From assembly GCA_964384025.1 (NCBI GenBank), contig CAYLJJ010000014.1, positions 24,584-88,583 of the forward strand: a DNA stretch of 64,000 nucleotides, written 5' to 3'. Every line of letters begins with the position of its first letter. Position 1 is the first letter of the stretch. The notes under the pieces are model-generated. The model was not told the origin of the DNA. It did not search any database and saw only the letters and a program-made list of their open reading frames with translations. Below, piece by piece: positions 34,196 through 42,741 of this stretch. The position numbers and the translations under genes were made by a program. The stretch is from CAYLJJ01 sp964384025 (GTDB lineage: Bacteria > Myxococcota_A > Bradymonadia > UBA7976 > UBA1532).

Positions 34196-34569
34196 AGAAG
34201 CGCAACAAGAGAGAGCAGGAGAGCCGACAGGACTTCAGCCAGGATCCAGGCTTTGGAACCAGCTTGGGGGCGCTCTTAGGACGGCTGGTACCTGAGGCTC
34301 CCGTGGATCCCACGCCGCAGAAGGCTGCGCCCAAACCTCCTGGACCCGAGACCTGGAGCCTACAGCTCTCTGTAGAGCAGCGACGCAGCAAGAAGCTGAC
34401 CCGCGTGGTGGGTCTACCAAAGGAGCACAAGGTGTTGGTTAAGCGTCTCCGCCGAGAGCTGGGAGTCGGGGTCTCTGTTGAGGGAGAGACGATCTGGGTA
34501 CAGGGCGATCAGCGTGATCGCCTACGTGGTTGGTTTCAGGCTGAAGGGGTCCGGCAGATTAAAGGTTGA
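34192..34569 (+). CDS. SUI1/eIF1-family translation factor (YciH-like)
   Basis: 125 residues from ATG 34192 (ATGA overlap with the thioredoxin gene, GGAGGATGG upstream). The N-terminal ~65 residues are basic and Pro-rich. The C-terminal part shows the SUI1 fold: 'SKKLTRVVGLPKEHKVLVKRLRRELGVGVSVEGETIWVQGDQRDRLRGWFQAEG'. Bacterial YciH binds the 30S subunit and affects start-site fidelity. It ends the four-gene coupled operon begun at 31945. Assignment rests on the SUI1 pattern only. Confidence 0.85.
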   Translation: MKKRNKREQESRQDFSQDPGFGTSLGALLGRLVPEAPVDPTPQKAAPKPPGPETWSLQLSVEQRRSKKLTRVVGLPKEHKVLVKRLRRELGVGVSVEGETIWVQGDQRDRLRGWFQAEGVRQIKG

Positions 34570-34777
34570 GAGTTCTGAAGCAGCCGAGCCTCTATAGAGC
34601 ACAACGCAGTCGCGAATGAATCTATCCAAGCCTCCGCAATAGAGAGAGCACCTCAGTGTTATCCTGAAGTTCAACAGTCCAGCTTCTTCTTGCAAGAAAA
34701 GAGAAGAACCCAGAAGGATTGCGGCGTGGAGAACTTGATGATAATGCCGGAGCTGACCACATCAAAGGAGCAGTGCG

Positions 34778-35083
34778 ATGATTTATGAAGAGAAAAGCTA
34801 TGAGTGCTGGAAGTGCGGCCACACCTTAGAGATGATCGTCAAGGTCTCTCGACAAGACTCTTGCGATGCCTGTGGCCTGGATCTTCGCGCCTGTAAAAAC
34901 TGCCGTTTCTGGGATCCCGGCTATCACAACGAGTGCCGCGAGAATATCTCCTACTACATCCGGGATCGAGAGAAGGCTAACTTCTGCGCTGCTTTTGAGT
35001 TTAAGGCGGCTGATGAAGAGGCGGGTCAGGAGGCCAACGAGGCGCGGGCAAAGCTGGAGGCCCTCTTCAGCAAGTTGAAGTAG
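34778..35083 (+). CDS. Small Cys-rich zinc-binding protein
   Basis: 101 residues. ATG 34778 follows AAAGGAG with seven-base spacing, a strong site. Cys pairs appear as ECWKCG, SCDACG, ACKNCRFW, ECREN and FC, which suggests two zinc-binding knuckles. A charged helical C-terminus (about 75-101) may be a coiled coil. No signal peptide, so probably cytoplasmic. A conserved family of this type exists in Deltaproteobacteria, but I cannot give its function. It converges on the L,D-transpeptidase gene with a three-base gap. Confidence 0.8.
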   Translation: MIYEEKSYECWKCGHTLEMIVKVSRQDSCDACGLDLRACKNCRFWDPGYHNECRENISYYIRDREKANFCAAFEFKAADEEAGQEANEARAKLEALFSKLK

Positions 35084-35086
35084 CTC

Positions 35087-35821
35087 CTAACGCAGCTGAT
35101 AGACCCCCCGTTTGTCGATCCGCAGCTTGGGGAGGCGGTGCTCCTGCTCAAAAGCTTGATAGATGGGGAGCAGCTCAGCCCAGAACGCCTTATGTTTTGG
35201 ATGCTCCTTGTAGAGCGCCTCCATCTGCTTCGGCTCCATCCGCGCTGGGAAGATATGGATCGGGATACGTCGATTCTTAGTATCGATGGCGATCACATAA
35301 AGCTCTTCGATCTCTGCATCGGTGAGCGGGAGACAGCCGATCGTCACACAGCTGCCATGAATGAAGATATCTCCTCCCAGGGAGCTGCGTCGCCCCCGAA
35401 TACGGTCGCTCTTGTTGGGATAATCCAAGCCCAAGCTGAGGAGGAAGCTGCTGTGAGGGTTGAAGCGGTTGATCCGGTAGACCCCCTCAGGCACCTGATA
35501 ATCTCCTGAGCGGCGTTTGGGTCCAGGGCTGCCCGATTTCATACAAACCGCATAGCTCTTGATCAGCTGATAGCTGCGATCCCTCTTGCGTGCCCAGAGT
35601 TCAAGCTGATCCTCCTGCTTAAAGACACGCAGAAAGAGAGCTGCCGGAGGATAGCTTATCTCCGCCTTCTTAAAGAGCGCCTCAATCGCCTCTCCCTTTC
35701 GAGCGCGAGCTTGGCGAACCCTCTTATATTTGTTCTGGTTTTTAAGCTTGCTGGGGTGCTTGGCCCAACCGGGCAGCGCCAGGGCGAAGCTGAGAGCAAA
35801 CAGGATGGGTTTGATGAACAT
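35087..35821 (-). CDS. L,D-transpeptidase (YkuD family)
   Basis: 244 residues from ATG 35821, chosen because GGAGGAG lies two to four bases upstream and a signal peptide (MFIKPILFALSFALALPGWA) follows. An upstream start at 35887 would add 22 residues without export logic. The YkuD catalytic motif is intact: GGDIFIHGSCVTIGC, with His155 and nucleophile Cys163. These enzymes cross-link peptidoglycan 3-3 or attach lipoproteins. A long basic stretch (KHPSKLKNQNKYKRVRQARARKG) follows the signal peptide. It is divergent from the Ser/Thr kinase gene at 35882. Periplasmic; confident family call. Confidence 0.93.
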   Translation of the reverse strand: MFIKPILFALSFALALPGWAKHPSKLKNQNKYKRVRQARARKGEAIEALFKKAEISYPPAALFLRVFKQEDQLELWARKRDRSYQLIKSYAVCMKSGSPGPKRRSGDYQVPEGVYRINRFNPHSSFLLSLGLDYPNKSDRIRGRRSSLGGDIFIHGSCVTIGCLPLTDAEIEELYVIAIDTKNRRIPIHIFPARMEPKQMEALYKEHPKHKAFWAELLPIYQAFEQEHRLPKLRIDKRGVYQLR

Positions 35822-35881
35822 ATCTCCTCCAGTTGGGCAGTCACTGCCTATCTCTCTATCCTGGTTTGCTCCCCAGATTGA

Positions 35882-36976
35882 GTGCATGATTCAAGGATGC
35901 GAAGATCCCGATATTTTGGGCCTTATCAGATCCTCCGTCGCATCGCTACCGGAGGGATGGCGGAGATCGATCAGGCCCAGCGAGAGCGGCCTGATGGGAG
36001 CATACAACAGGTGGCGCTCAAGCGCCTCCTGCCCCACTACAACGAGGATGAAGAGTTTATCGCCATGCTTCAGGATGAGGCCCGCATCATGGCCCTCCTG
36101 GAGCATCCTAATGTAGCCCGCTTCTACGAGTTGGGGATTCTAGACGATCGCTATTTCCTTGTCATAGAGTATATCGACGGAGTGGATCTGCGCGGCCTCT
36201 TGCGACGCTGTAATGAGCGCAATGAGCCCCTGCCTCTTCAGCTCAGCCTCTATATCATGGAGCAGGCCCTCAGAGGGCTTCACGCTGCCCATGAGCTGCG
36301 AGATGAGGCGGGGCGAAAGCTGAAGCTGATCCATCGTGACTTTAGCCCCTCTAATATCCTGCTGAGCTTTGATGGGGCGGTGAAGTTGATCGACTTTGGG
36401 GTTGCCAAGGCGAGGCTTAACCGCAGCCGGACAGGGGCGGGGATCATCAAGGGAAAGCTACGCTATATGAGTCCAGAGCAGAGCAGGGGGCGATCTCTGG
36501 ATCGCCGCTCCGATCTCTTTGCGGCAGGGGTTGTCCTCTATCGCGCGGTCTGTGGCTGTCATCCCTTTGAGGCTCCGAATGAGGCGGAGCTGAGGGTGGC
36601 CCTGTGTAAGCAAAAAGTGGAGCCCCCCAGCGCTTGGATTTCTGTTGATGCAGGTTTTGATGCCATCATCAAACAGGCGCTGGCTAAGGAGCGCGAGGGG
36701 CGCTTTCCTGACGCTCAAAGCTTCGCAGAAGCTCTCAACGCTTGGCGTGAGCCCCTGGAGCCTGGGGAGTTGGGGCGCTTCCTCTCCCGCATCTTTGCTT
36801 GGGAGCGTCAGGAGACTGCGGCGCAGATAAGAGAGCTGGGCTTCGCCGCGCCCGGAGAAGAGACCCCTGCAGATCAGCGCCGCAGCTACTCCTGCCTTGT
36901 TGATACAGGGCTCTTTGAGACCGACCCCTATATAGAGCTTGATCGTTGGCTGGAGATACAGCGTGATGGCTCGTGA
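35882..36976 (+). CDS. Soluble Hanks-type Ser/Thr protein kinase
   Basis: 364 residues. Kinase domain ~11-285: glycine loop IATGGMAEI (degenerate), VALKRLLP (Lys47), 'EARIMALLEHPNV', HRDFSPSN (Asp153, Asn158), DFG (171-173), GKLRYMSPEQ (Glu199) and DLFAAGVVLY. All catalytic residues present, so it is likely active. No transmembrane helix follows, unlike many PknB-type kinases. The C-terminal ~75 residues are helical and end acidic. Start: GTG at 35882; an ATG at 35897 (MRRSRYFGPYQIL) is equally possible. The gene stands alone, divergent from the L,D-transpeptidase. The PP2C at 2259 is the only phosphatase of the opposite activity in the window. Confidence 0.93.
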   Translation: MHDSRMRRSRYFGPYQILRRIATGGMAEIDQAQRERPDGSIQQVALKRLLPHYNEDEEFIAMLQDEARIMALLEHPNVARFYELGILDDRYFLVIEYIDGVDLRGLLRRCNERNEPLPLQLSLYIMEQALRGLHAAHELRDEAGRKLKLIHRDFSPSNILLSFDGAVKLIDFGVAKARLNRSRTGAGIIKGKLRYMSPEQSRGRSLDRRSDLFAAGVVLYRAVCGCHPFEAPNEAELRVALCKQKVEPPSAWISVDAGFDAIIKQALAKEREGRFPDAQSFAEALNAWREPLEPGELGRFLSRIFAWERQETAAQIRELGFAAPGEETPADQRRSYSCLVDTGLFETDPYIELDRWLEIQRDGS

Positions 36977-36979
36977 GGA

Positions 36980-38485
36980 TCAACGACGATAGGGCTCAAC
37001 GCGCTTACGCACACAGCACCAGCGCTGTAGGCGGGGCTTAGGTTGTCCATAGGGGCTGTGCTCTAGGAGAATAAAGGTCGATGGACAGTCACAGGGCTGA
37101 TCTCCTGCATGGCTGGGCTGTTCAGGAGGCAGAAAACAGCCTGTGTTGAGGTAGAGGGCGCGATGATCATGCTTCATCCGCAGACGTAGGGGGCTGTGGG
37201 TGTGCCCCATCACCACCACAGGAACCTCAAGGAGCTGGCTGATCGCCTCAGCAGCGTGACGCTGCGCTCCTCGGGTCGCGTTGGGATAGCGCGCATGGCT
37301 CCAGCGTACCCAAAAGAGAGCGCTCCCCAGGGCGCCAAAGAGCAGCAGGGACTCAAAGAACCATCCCCAAGAGCTGTTTAGAATCAGGATCAACGTCGAG
37401 AGGCTCAAGAAGCCCCCAGTCCACTCCGCCAGCCCTAAAGTTGTATAGAGACCGAAGAGATCGGAGGTGACAGAGTGAGCGCTCTGCGCCTCCAAAGCTC
37501 CCAGCTGCTCCAAGCTCAGCTTCCCATGCTCCGCCAACTCTCTTAAGTGGTGTTGATGCTCCTCCAGAGCGCGCTCCGACTGAAAGCGGCCATGCTCCAG
37601 GTAGTAACGGAAGCTGCGGAGGCTCAGGCCGAGGTAGCGCTTCAGGATCCCTGCGATTCCTCCGAAGCCCTGAGCGCGGTAATATCGATAGTATTCTCTG
37701 AGACCCCAATGCTCTTTATCGTGGGTCTTAAAGCCGCGCTCCAGATTGGCAAAGTAGCGGATCGCCAGACCGCTGACTGGCTGAGTCAGCTCAGCCTCTC
37801 CATGAGGGCGTAGAGGGCAGAGTTGTGGAGGGGTGGCGCAGAAGGGATCCAGGCGGTGCCCATGCTCCAGATAGATCAGCCCAGGTTGGTAGTAAAACCA
37901 GCTTGAGAAGTGGATCCGCGCAGCGAACTCCTCAGGGGTCTGCTCCAGTGACTCTCCCCCAAAGTAGAGCTGCGTGAGGATCTGAACGAGGGTCTGCCGC
38001 ACCGCAGGCCAAAACAGCTCAACATCGTGGTTCCCTGATACTACCTCTAGGCGATTGCCCGCCCCTACAAAATCCGCCAGATAGAGAAAAGCGCGCCTGT
38101 GTCGCTCCGCCAAGCGCTCCAGCTTCCAGACCGACTCAGGCTCCCGAGTCCCCAAACCATAGCGCCGCTCACTGTTGGTGCTTCCGGCTGGGCTGAGGGT
38201 CACCTGAAGAAAATCGAAGGTGTCTCCGGTGAGCACCAGACGCCAGGGCCGATTCCCTGGTCGCTGCAGCTTGTGACGCTCTAGGAAGAGGCAGAACTCC
38301 TCATCCAGGCGCGCCCCCCGCTTGAGATACTCGATACGAGAGTGCTCCTTACAAGCTTCCCCTAAGTGCAGATCGCTGAGGATCAACAGGTTCTCTCCCA
38401 ACAGAGGCTCTGGAGGCTCATGGCTGGGGAGGTTGACAGCCTCGCTGGAGGAGAAGCCCAGCAGGCGGCGGAGGCGCTCAAACAC
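36980..38485 (-). CDS. Calcineurin-like metallophosphoesterase with membrane segments
   Basis: 501 residues. Metallophosphoesterase motifs in order: LSDLHLGE (about 35-42), TGDTFDF, SGNHDVE, EHGHRLDPF and VVMGHTHSP. These are the five metal-ligand blocks of the calcineurin fold. A hydrophobic stretch (~355-395, 'TLILILNSSWGWFFESLLLFGALGSALFWV') lies inside the fold between the HGH and GHTH motifs, so it is a membrane-associated enzyme with an inserted anchor. The Cys-containing C-terminus (CDCPS, WCCVRK) is unusual. Such enzymes hydrolyse phosphomono- or diesters, for example UDP-diacylglucosamine. The substrate is not identifiable here. It ends the ten-gene minus-strand run and converges on the kinase gene with a three-base gap. 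Confidence 0.88.
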   Translation of the reverse strand: MFERLRRLLGFSSSEAVNLPSHEPPEPLLGENLLILSDLHLGEACKEHSRIEYLKRGARLDEEFCLFLERHKLQRPGNRPWRLVLTGDTFDFLQVTLSPAGSTNSERRYGLGTREPESVWKLERLAERHRRAFLYLADFVGAGNRLEVVSGNHDVELFWPAVRQTLVQILTQLYFGGESLEQTPEEFAARIHFSSWFYYQPGLIYLEHGHRLDPFCATPPQLCPLRPHGEAELTQPVSGLAIRYFANLERGFKTHDKEHWGLREYYRYYRAQGFGGIAGILKRYLGLSLRSFRYYLEHGRFQSERALEEHQHHLRELAEHGKLSLEQLGALEAQSAHSVTSDLFGLYTTLGLAEWTGGFLSLSTLILILNSSWGWFFESLLLFGALGSALFWVRWSHARYPNATRGAQRHAAEAISQLLEVPVVVMGHTHSPLRLRMKHDHRALYLNTGCFLPPEQPSHAGDQPCDCPSTFILLEHSPYGQPKPRLQRWCCVRKRVEPYRR

Positions 38486-38488
38486 CCC

Positions 38489-39991
38489 TTAGGAGAGATC
38501 GCTGCGCTCTCGACAGGGGAGATCGCAGCGCTTCTTTTGGGGGCAGCCATAGCAACAGCCCGCCGCTTGGCCAAAAGCCTCTAGAGCTTCATCGGCGGCG
38601 AGGACCTGGGGGAGCGCTGCACGCGCAGCTGCGGAGGCTTTAAGGAGAGCGGCGGTGTCCGCCGCGTAGGGGTTCTCCAGAAAGCCCAAACGAAAGAGCG
38701 TGTCTCGCACTCCACGACGGGGTAAGGCAGTGAGAGCCTCACTCCCAGGGAGCCTCAGGCTGCCCATGCTAGAGAGCAGACGCAGAATCCAAAACAGCTC
38801 GATGTTAAAGAGGCCCCGCCCCAGAGCTGCGTCGAGGAGCTTAAAAGCCTCCGCCGCTTCTTTGGCGCGCTCCAGATCTGCAGCCAGATCGGGATGCTCT
38901 GCACAGCGACGTGCGACAACCGAGGCCCACATCAGAGCCTGAACATCCAGCTCTAGAGGGCCTTCAGGGAGCAGCCCAGCATGAAGAGCCTCTAAAGCTC
39001 CTGAGCGTTCCAGCGCTTGAAAGGCGACCTGAGCTTGGGCGGGGGGCATACGAAAAAAGAGAGCTGCGGCCACCGCCACATGAAAGAGGGCGGCCTCAGG
39101 GTCCTCCATCCAGCGTTCCCCATCCAGGTTAAAAGCTTTTAAACCTGGGCTCTTGGGGGGATCTTGTTCAGCCCACCAAGCGCTCAGGCGCTGACGGCTG
39201 GCCTCCAGGGCGCTGTCTGGGAAGCGCACCTCTCCTGCAAAGTCTCGTATCGGAACAACCGGTCCACGCCCCAAAGGAGAGCTCCAAGTCTGGGTCGGGG
39301 AGGGCTCAGCTTGAGCCTCTCTAGGCTGAGGTTGGTTGGGCTGGAGAGCGGAAGTAGGGGGCCTGGGAGCAGCTGGGCTGGGCTGCACTGGTTTGGGAGC
39401 GGTGGGGATTTGAAGGGAAGGCACAGGGAGCGGCTCATCCTCATCCTCTTCTAGAAACTCCTCAACATCAAACTCCTCACTCCTCCTGATCCAGCGCTCT
39501 CCCTGTTCGCTGAGACCCAGGCGAATCCCCACCTGCTTAAAGAGCTTCAGACCCTGAGCCAAGTTAAGCCAGGCGCGGAAATGAGGCCCTGTCAATCGAG
39601 CCCCTGGATAGGCGAAAGAGTCCACATATTTAAGCAGCTCATGGGTAGAGTAGATCCGCTCCTTCATACGCAAAATCGCCTCACGGAAGAGCAGCGGGTT
39701 GACCTCCCAAAGGCGCTCTAAGAGCAGCCCTATGGCCGCTTCACTCTCTGAGTTCCTCAGCTTGAGGACCAGCTTAGAGGGCAGAATGGGATCCCCATCA
39801 GGGAGCTGAAAGAAGCGCAGGAGGCTGGGCAGACGCTCTCGATTCCAAAGCTCAGCCCGGCGTGCCCGGCGACGAAACTCCTTAAAGGGTTCTCCTTCAG
39901 CAGGCATCTGTTGCAGAAAGCGAAGGAGGCCAGCGACCGCCGCAACGGGCTCCCCTGAAGGCAGGAGCGGAAACTCGGTGAACTGAGGCAT
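38489..39991 (-). CDS. Hypothetical protein with Pro-rich linker and C-terminal Cys cluster
   Basis: 500 residues. Three parts are visible. The helical N-terminal domain covers ~1-180. The acidic/Pro-rich linker ~180-260 has repeated PAAP and QPNQPQPRE-like low complexity. The helical C-terminal domain ends in CCYGCPQKKRCDLPC, five Cys in 15 residues, which could bind Zn or an Fe-S cluster. No signal peptide. I do not recognise the family. It is followed three bases later by the metallophosphoesterase gene, so the two are almost certainly cotranscribed. Confidence 0.75.
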   Translation of the reverse strand: MPQFTEFPLLPSGEPVAAVAGLLRFLQQMPAEGEPFKEFRRRARRAELWNRERLPSLLRFFQLPDGDPILPSKLVLKLRNSESEAAIGLLLERLWEVNPLLFREAILRMKERIYSTHELLKYVDSFAYPGARLTGPHFRAWLNLAQGLKLFKQVGIRLGLSEQGERWIRRSEEFDVEEFLEEDEDEPLPVPSLQIPTAPKPVQPSPAAPRPPTSALQPNQPQPREAQAEPSPTQTWSSPLGRGPVVPIRDFAGEVRFPDSALEASRQRLSAWWAEQDPPKSPGLKAFNLDGERWMEDPEAALFHVAVAAALFFRMPPAQAQVAFQALERSGALEALHAGLLPEGPLELDVQALMWASVVARRCAEHPDLAADLERAKEAAEAFKLLDAALGRGLFNIELFWILRLLSSMGSLRLPGSEALTALPRRGVRDTLFRLGFLENPYAADTAALLKASAAARAALPQVLAADEALEAFGQAAGCCYGCPQKKRCDLPCRERSDLS

Positions 39992-40041
39992 TCCAGAAAT
40001 CTATCAGGTTCTGCGGAGAGCCTGAACAGGATTCAAAAAGC

Positions 40042-41601
40042 TTAGGGTCTACGCCAACGCGCCCTCCAGAGTGGAAAGAGGCTGGCATTGGGCAGGGGCT
40101 CATACTCTAGATCCACAGCCCTGATCGCCCAAACATCCTCATGCCAGAGGCTCAGGTAGGGCAACTCCTCTGCGAGGATCCTCTGAAGTTGATGGTAGAC
40201 CTGACGACGTCTCTCCAGTGAGCTGCTCAGGCGCCCCGCTTCGATCAGGCGATCCACCTCTGGGTTGAGGTAGGCCCCTCGGTTGCCTCCCTGGCCGGGC
40301 GCCGAGGGGGGGGGGATGTTCTGGCTGTGAAAAATCCAGTTATAGAAGTGCGGCTCGCTGGGATCCCCCCAACTCAGGGTATAGAGCTGAAAGTTACCGC
40401 GCTTGACATCGGCCAAGAGGGTGCTCTTCTCAAGAGCCCTCACCTTCAACTTGATCCCTACTTGCAACAGATCATCCCTCATTAACCGCGCCAAGTTGCG
40501 GCGAAACTTCTCTGTTGAGGTTTTAAGGGAGAGCTGAAAGCGGGGCGCTGGACCGGGGGGATCTGGGAAGCCCGCCTTATCCAACAGCTCTCGCGCTTTG
40601 GCGGGATCATAGGGGTATTGTCGCTGCTCCCCAAGGTAGGCCCAGTGCCCTTCAGGGAGCATCCCTTGAGCGGCGCGAGCGCTGCCTCGAAATTTGTGCT
40701 GGATAAGCCGCTCTCGATTGATGGCGTGGGCGAGGGCTTGACGAACTTTAAGGCTCTGGAGTGGAGGCTCTCGCAGGTTAAAGGCGATGTAGTTATAGCT
40801 GATCCCTGGTGCTCGGCTGAGAGCCAGCTTAGGGCGCTTCGCCAGGGCCTCTGCCATACGAGGGCTCAAGCTGTTCTGGAGGAGATCCGCAGCCCCCCCC
40901 AAGATCGCCAGCAGTCGAGTGTTCTCATCTCGTACCGAGCGCATCACCAGATAGGGGATCTCGGGCCGCCCTCGCCAATACCCCTCAAAGCGGGAGAGGA
41001 GCAGCTCTCGCTGACCCTGACGCTCCTGGAGATGATAAGGCCCCGCGCCGATGAGCGGCCCTTTGAGCTGCCCCGACCCATCCAGGCTGTGGGCGGGGAG
41101 GATCCCCAGAGACATATCTGAGAGGAAGGGGGCATGAGGTGCTTTTAAGTGAACTCGCAGTCGACGAGGCCCCAGAACCTCTAGGGCCTTGATGCGCGCA
41201 TACATACCCCGAAAGGGGCTGCGCAGCGCGGGGTTGAGCACGCTCTCATAGGTGGCCTTAACATCTATAGCTCGAACAGGGCTGCCATCCTGAAAGTGGG
41301 CCTCTCGCAGGAAGATCTCGTAGATCTTGGGGCTGGGCTGTTCGATGCGCTCAGCTAGGGCGGGGCGGGGTTTGAGATCTGGATGATTGACGCTGACCAC
41401 CCCCTCAAAGATGAGCTGGATGATCTTTCCTGGCCAAGCCCGAGTGTTGAGTCGGGGATCCAAGCTGCCCTTGAGAGACTCCGGGATCAAAACCAGGACC
41501 CGCTCTTCTCGAGGGAGCTGATCGCCGAAGCCGCGCTGCTCTTGACAGGCCAAACTGAGGAGGCTGAGGAGCAGCATGGCTCGATAGATCAGAAGCACCA
41601 C
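40042..41601 (-). CDS. Family-5 extracellular solute-binding lipoprotein (oligopeptide type)
   Basis: 519 residues, starting at the GTG at 41601 so that the N-terminus MVLLIYRAMLLLSLLSLAC keeps a positive charge before the lipobox. An ATG at 41577 is possible. The family-5 solute-binding pattern is visible: 'LDPRLNTRAWPGKIIQLIFEGVVSVNHPDLKPRPALAERIE', 'GAGPYHLQERQG', 'YNYIAFNLREPPLQSLKVRQALAHAINRERLIQ' and 'ARELLDKAGFPDP'. It binds peptides or similar solutes for an ABC importer, but no permease or ATPase gene is adjacent, which is uncommon. It overlaps the stop of the TPR-PEGA gene upstream by about 13 bases and belongs to the ten-gene run. Confidence 0.9.
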   Translation of the reverse strand: MVLLIYRAMLLLSLLSLACQEQRGFGDQLPREERVLVLIPESLKGSLDPRLNTRAWPGKIIQLIFEGVVSVNHPDLKPRPALAERIEQPSPKIYEIFLREAHFQDGSPVRAIDVKATYESVLNPALRSPFRGMYARIKALEVLGPRRLRVHLKAPHAPFLSDMSLGILPAHSLDGSGQLKGPLIGAGPYHLQERQGQRELLLSRFEGYWRGRPEIPYLVMRSVRDENTRLLAILGGAADLLQNSLSPRMAEALAKRPKLALSRAPGISYNYIAFNLREPPLQSLKVRQALAHAINRERLIQHKFRGSARAAQGMLPEGHWAYLGEQRQYPYDPAKARELLDKAGFPDPPGPAPRFQLSLKTSTEKFRRNLARLMRDDLLQVGIKLKVRALEKSTLLADVKRGNFQLYTLSWGDPSEPHFYNWIFHSQNIPPPSAPGQGGNRGAYLNPEVDRLIEAGRLSSSLERRRQVYHQLQRILAEELPYLSLWHEDVWAIRAVDLEYEPLPNASLFPLWRARWRRP

Positions 41602-42413
41602 CGCAATCCCAGCCCTCCGGTCACCGCCTCCTCATCTCCATCCTTTAAGAGCCAGAGACCAAAGCCGGTGAGCGCCGCAGTCGCTCCCAGACCTGCGCTG
41701 TTCCAAGTCGCCCTATTCCAGCTCTCCTCAGCGCTCAGGTGTTGTTCTCTCAATGTCGGCTCCTCTGTTTTTGTCGCCTGTTGAGCTTCATGATCGGAGA
41801 GGAGATAGAAGATCAGAGCGGTGCTCGTTGCCAGGACCGCGACACCCAGGGAGATCTTGATCCAGGGGGAGAGAGAGGCAGGTCTGGGCTTAGGAGGCAG
41901 CTGAGCTCGATTGATTTTATCGAGGGTCATACGTCGTTGAATGCGTTGATCCTGGTCTCGCTCCACCTTTACCTTGATCTCTAGGGGCTCCGCCTTGGAG
42001 TGCTCTAAAACCAACTCATACTCTCCAACCACCATCTGTAGCGTCACGGGGGTCTCTCCCAACTCCTCCCAACGATCTTTAAAGCGCAGTCGCGCCCCAG
42101 GGGGCTCTGTGATCACGGTGATGTTGGGGCGGAGCTTGTGTAGGATCTCCAGAGCTTTCTTCCGCTTCTGCTCCTCAGGCTTCGATTTTAGATATGCCTC
42201 CAGCATATCCACCGCCTTTTGATAAGCCCCTAGGCGCTCTAAAACCAGGGCTTGGTTGGCGAGAAAAGCGGGGTTGGGATCAGCCTCCCAAGCCGCCCTC
42301 AGCTTCTGGAGGGCGCGGGGATAGTCCCCCTCACGAAAGGCTTGATCGGCCTCAGCTTTTAACCGCACGCCCTGCTCAGGGCTGAACAGGAGAAGGAGAA
42401 AGAGGAGAGACAT
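41589..42413 (-). CDS. TPR-PEGA protein with C-terminal membrane helix
   Basis: 274 residues from ATG 42413, which follows TAAGG by six bases. A longer frame from 42437 is possible. Signal or anchor helix MSLLFLLLLFSPEQG. TPR units occupy ~18-95 ('EADQAFREGDYPRALQKLRAAWEADP', 'NQALVLERLGAYQKAVDMLEAYL'). A PEGA-like domain follows (~95-165, 'NITVITEPPGARLRFKDRWEELGETPVTLQMVVGEYELVLEHS'). There is one transmembrane helix near 190-207, then a short tail with another hydrophobic patch. The architecture matches the gene at 30622-31800, so the two are paralogues. In the middle of the ten-gene run; function unknown. Confidence 0.85.
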   Translation of the reverse strand: MSLLFLLLLFSPEQGVRLKAEADQAFREGDYPRALQKLRAAWEADPNPAFLANQALVLERLGAYQKAVDMLEAYLKSKPEEQKRKKALEILHKLRPNITVITEPPGARLRFKDRWEELGETPVTLQMVVGEYELVLEHSKAEPLEIKVKVERDQDQRIQRRMTLDKINRAQLPPKPRPASLSPWIKISLGVAVLATSTALIFYLLSDHEAQQATKTEEPTLREQHLSAEESWNRATWNSAGLGATAALTGFGLWLLKDGDEEAVTGGLGLRWCF

Positions 42414-42421
42414 ATCAAACC

Positions 42422-42730
42422 TTAAGGAATCAGCCAAAGGCTGAAGAGCAGGAGAACTCCAGCGAGGTGAATAAAGAGGAGAGGGAAAGCTCGACGAGGC
42501 TTCTGGGTGAGGAGGCGCAGCGTGAAGAGAAGAGAGAGCAGCCCCAAAAACAGCGCTGAGCCTGCATAGATCTCAAAATACTCAACGAGGTGTTGAGCCT
42601 CCTGTGCCCTGCCTGGATCGGGACCGCAGAGGGTAAAGCTGTTTAGGAAACCCTGGGAGGCTGAGAGAGAGAGCAGCCAGGTCAGCGCCGAGAGATAGGC
42701 TGTGGTCCGACTGAGCTTTTGAACACCCAT
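42422..42730 (-). CDS. Small three-helix membrane protein
   Basis: 102 residues with three hydrophobic helices (roughly 11-31, 55-73 and 83-101) and short polar loops. The first loop contains CGPDPGRAQEAQ. No family recognised. It begins 11 bases after the TPR gene at 43431 and ends eight bases before the next start, so it is clearly within the operon. Confidence 0.7.
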   Translation of the reverse strand: MGVQKLSRTTAYLSALTWLLSLSASQGFLNSFTLCGPDPGRAQEAQHLVEYFEIYAGSALFLGLLSLLFTLRLLTQKPRRAFPLLFIHLAGVLLLFSLWLIP

Positions 42731-42741
42731 ATCCAGGATTC

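Noticed and set aside
34570..34777. Possible RNA gene or terminator between the SUI1 gene and the Cys-rich gene
   Set aside because: Only a weak imperfect CTTCTTCTT..AAGAAAAGAGAAG pairing is present, with no tRNA-like TpsiC loop or stable hairpin followed by a U-tract.
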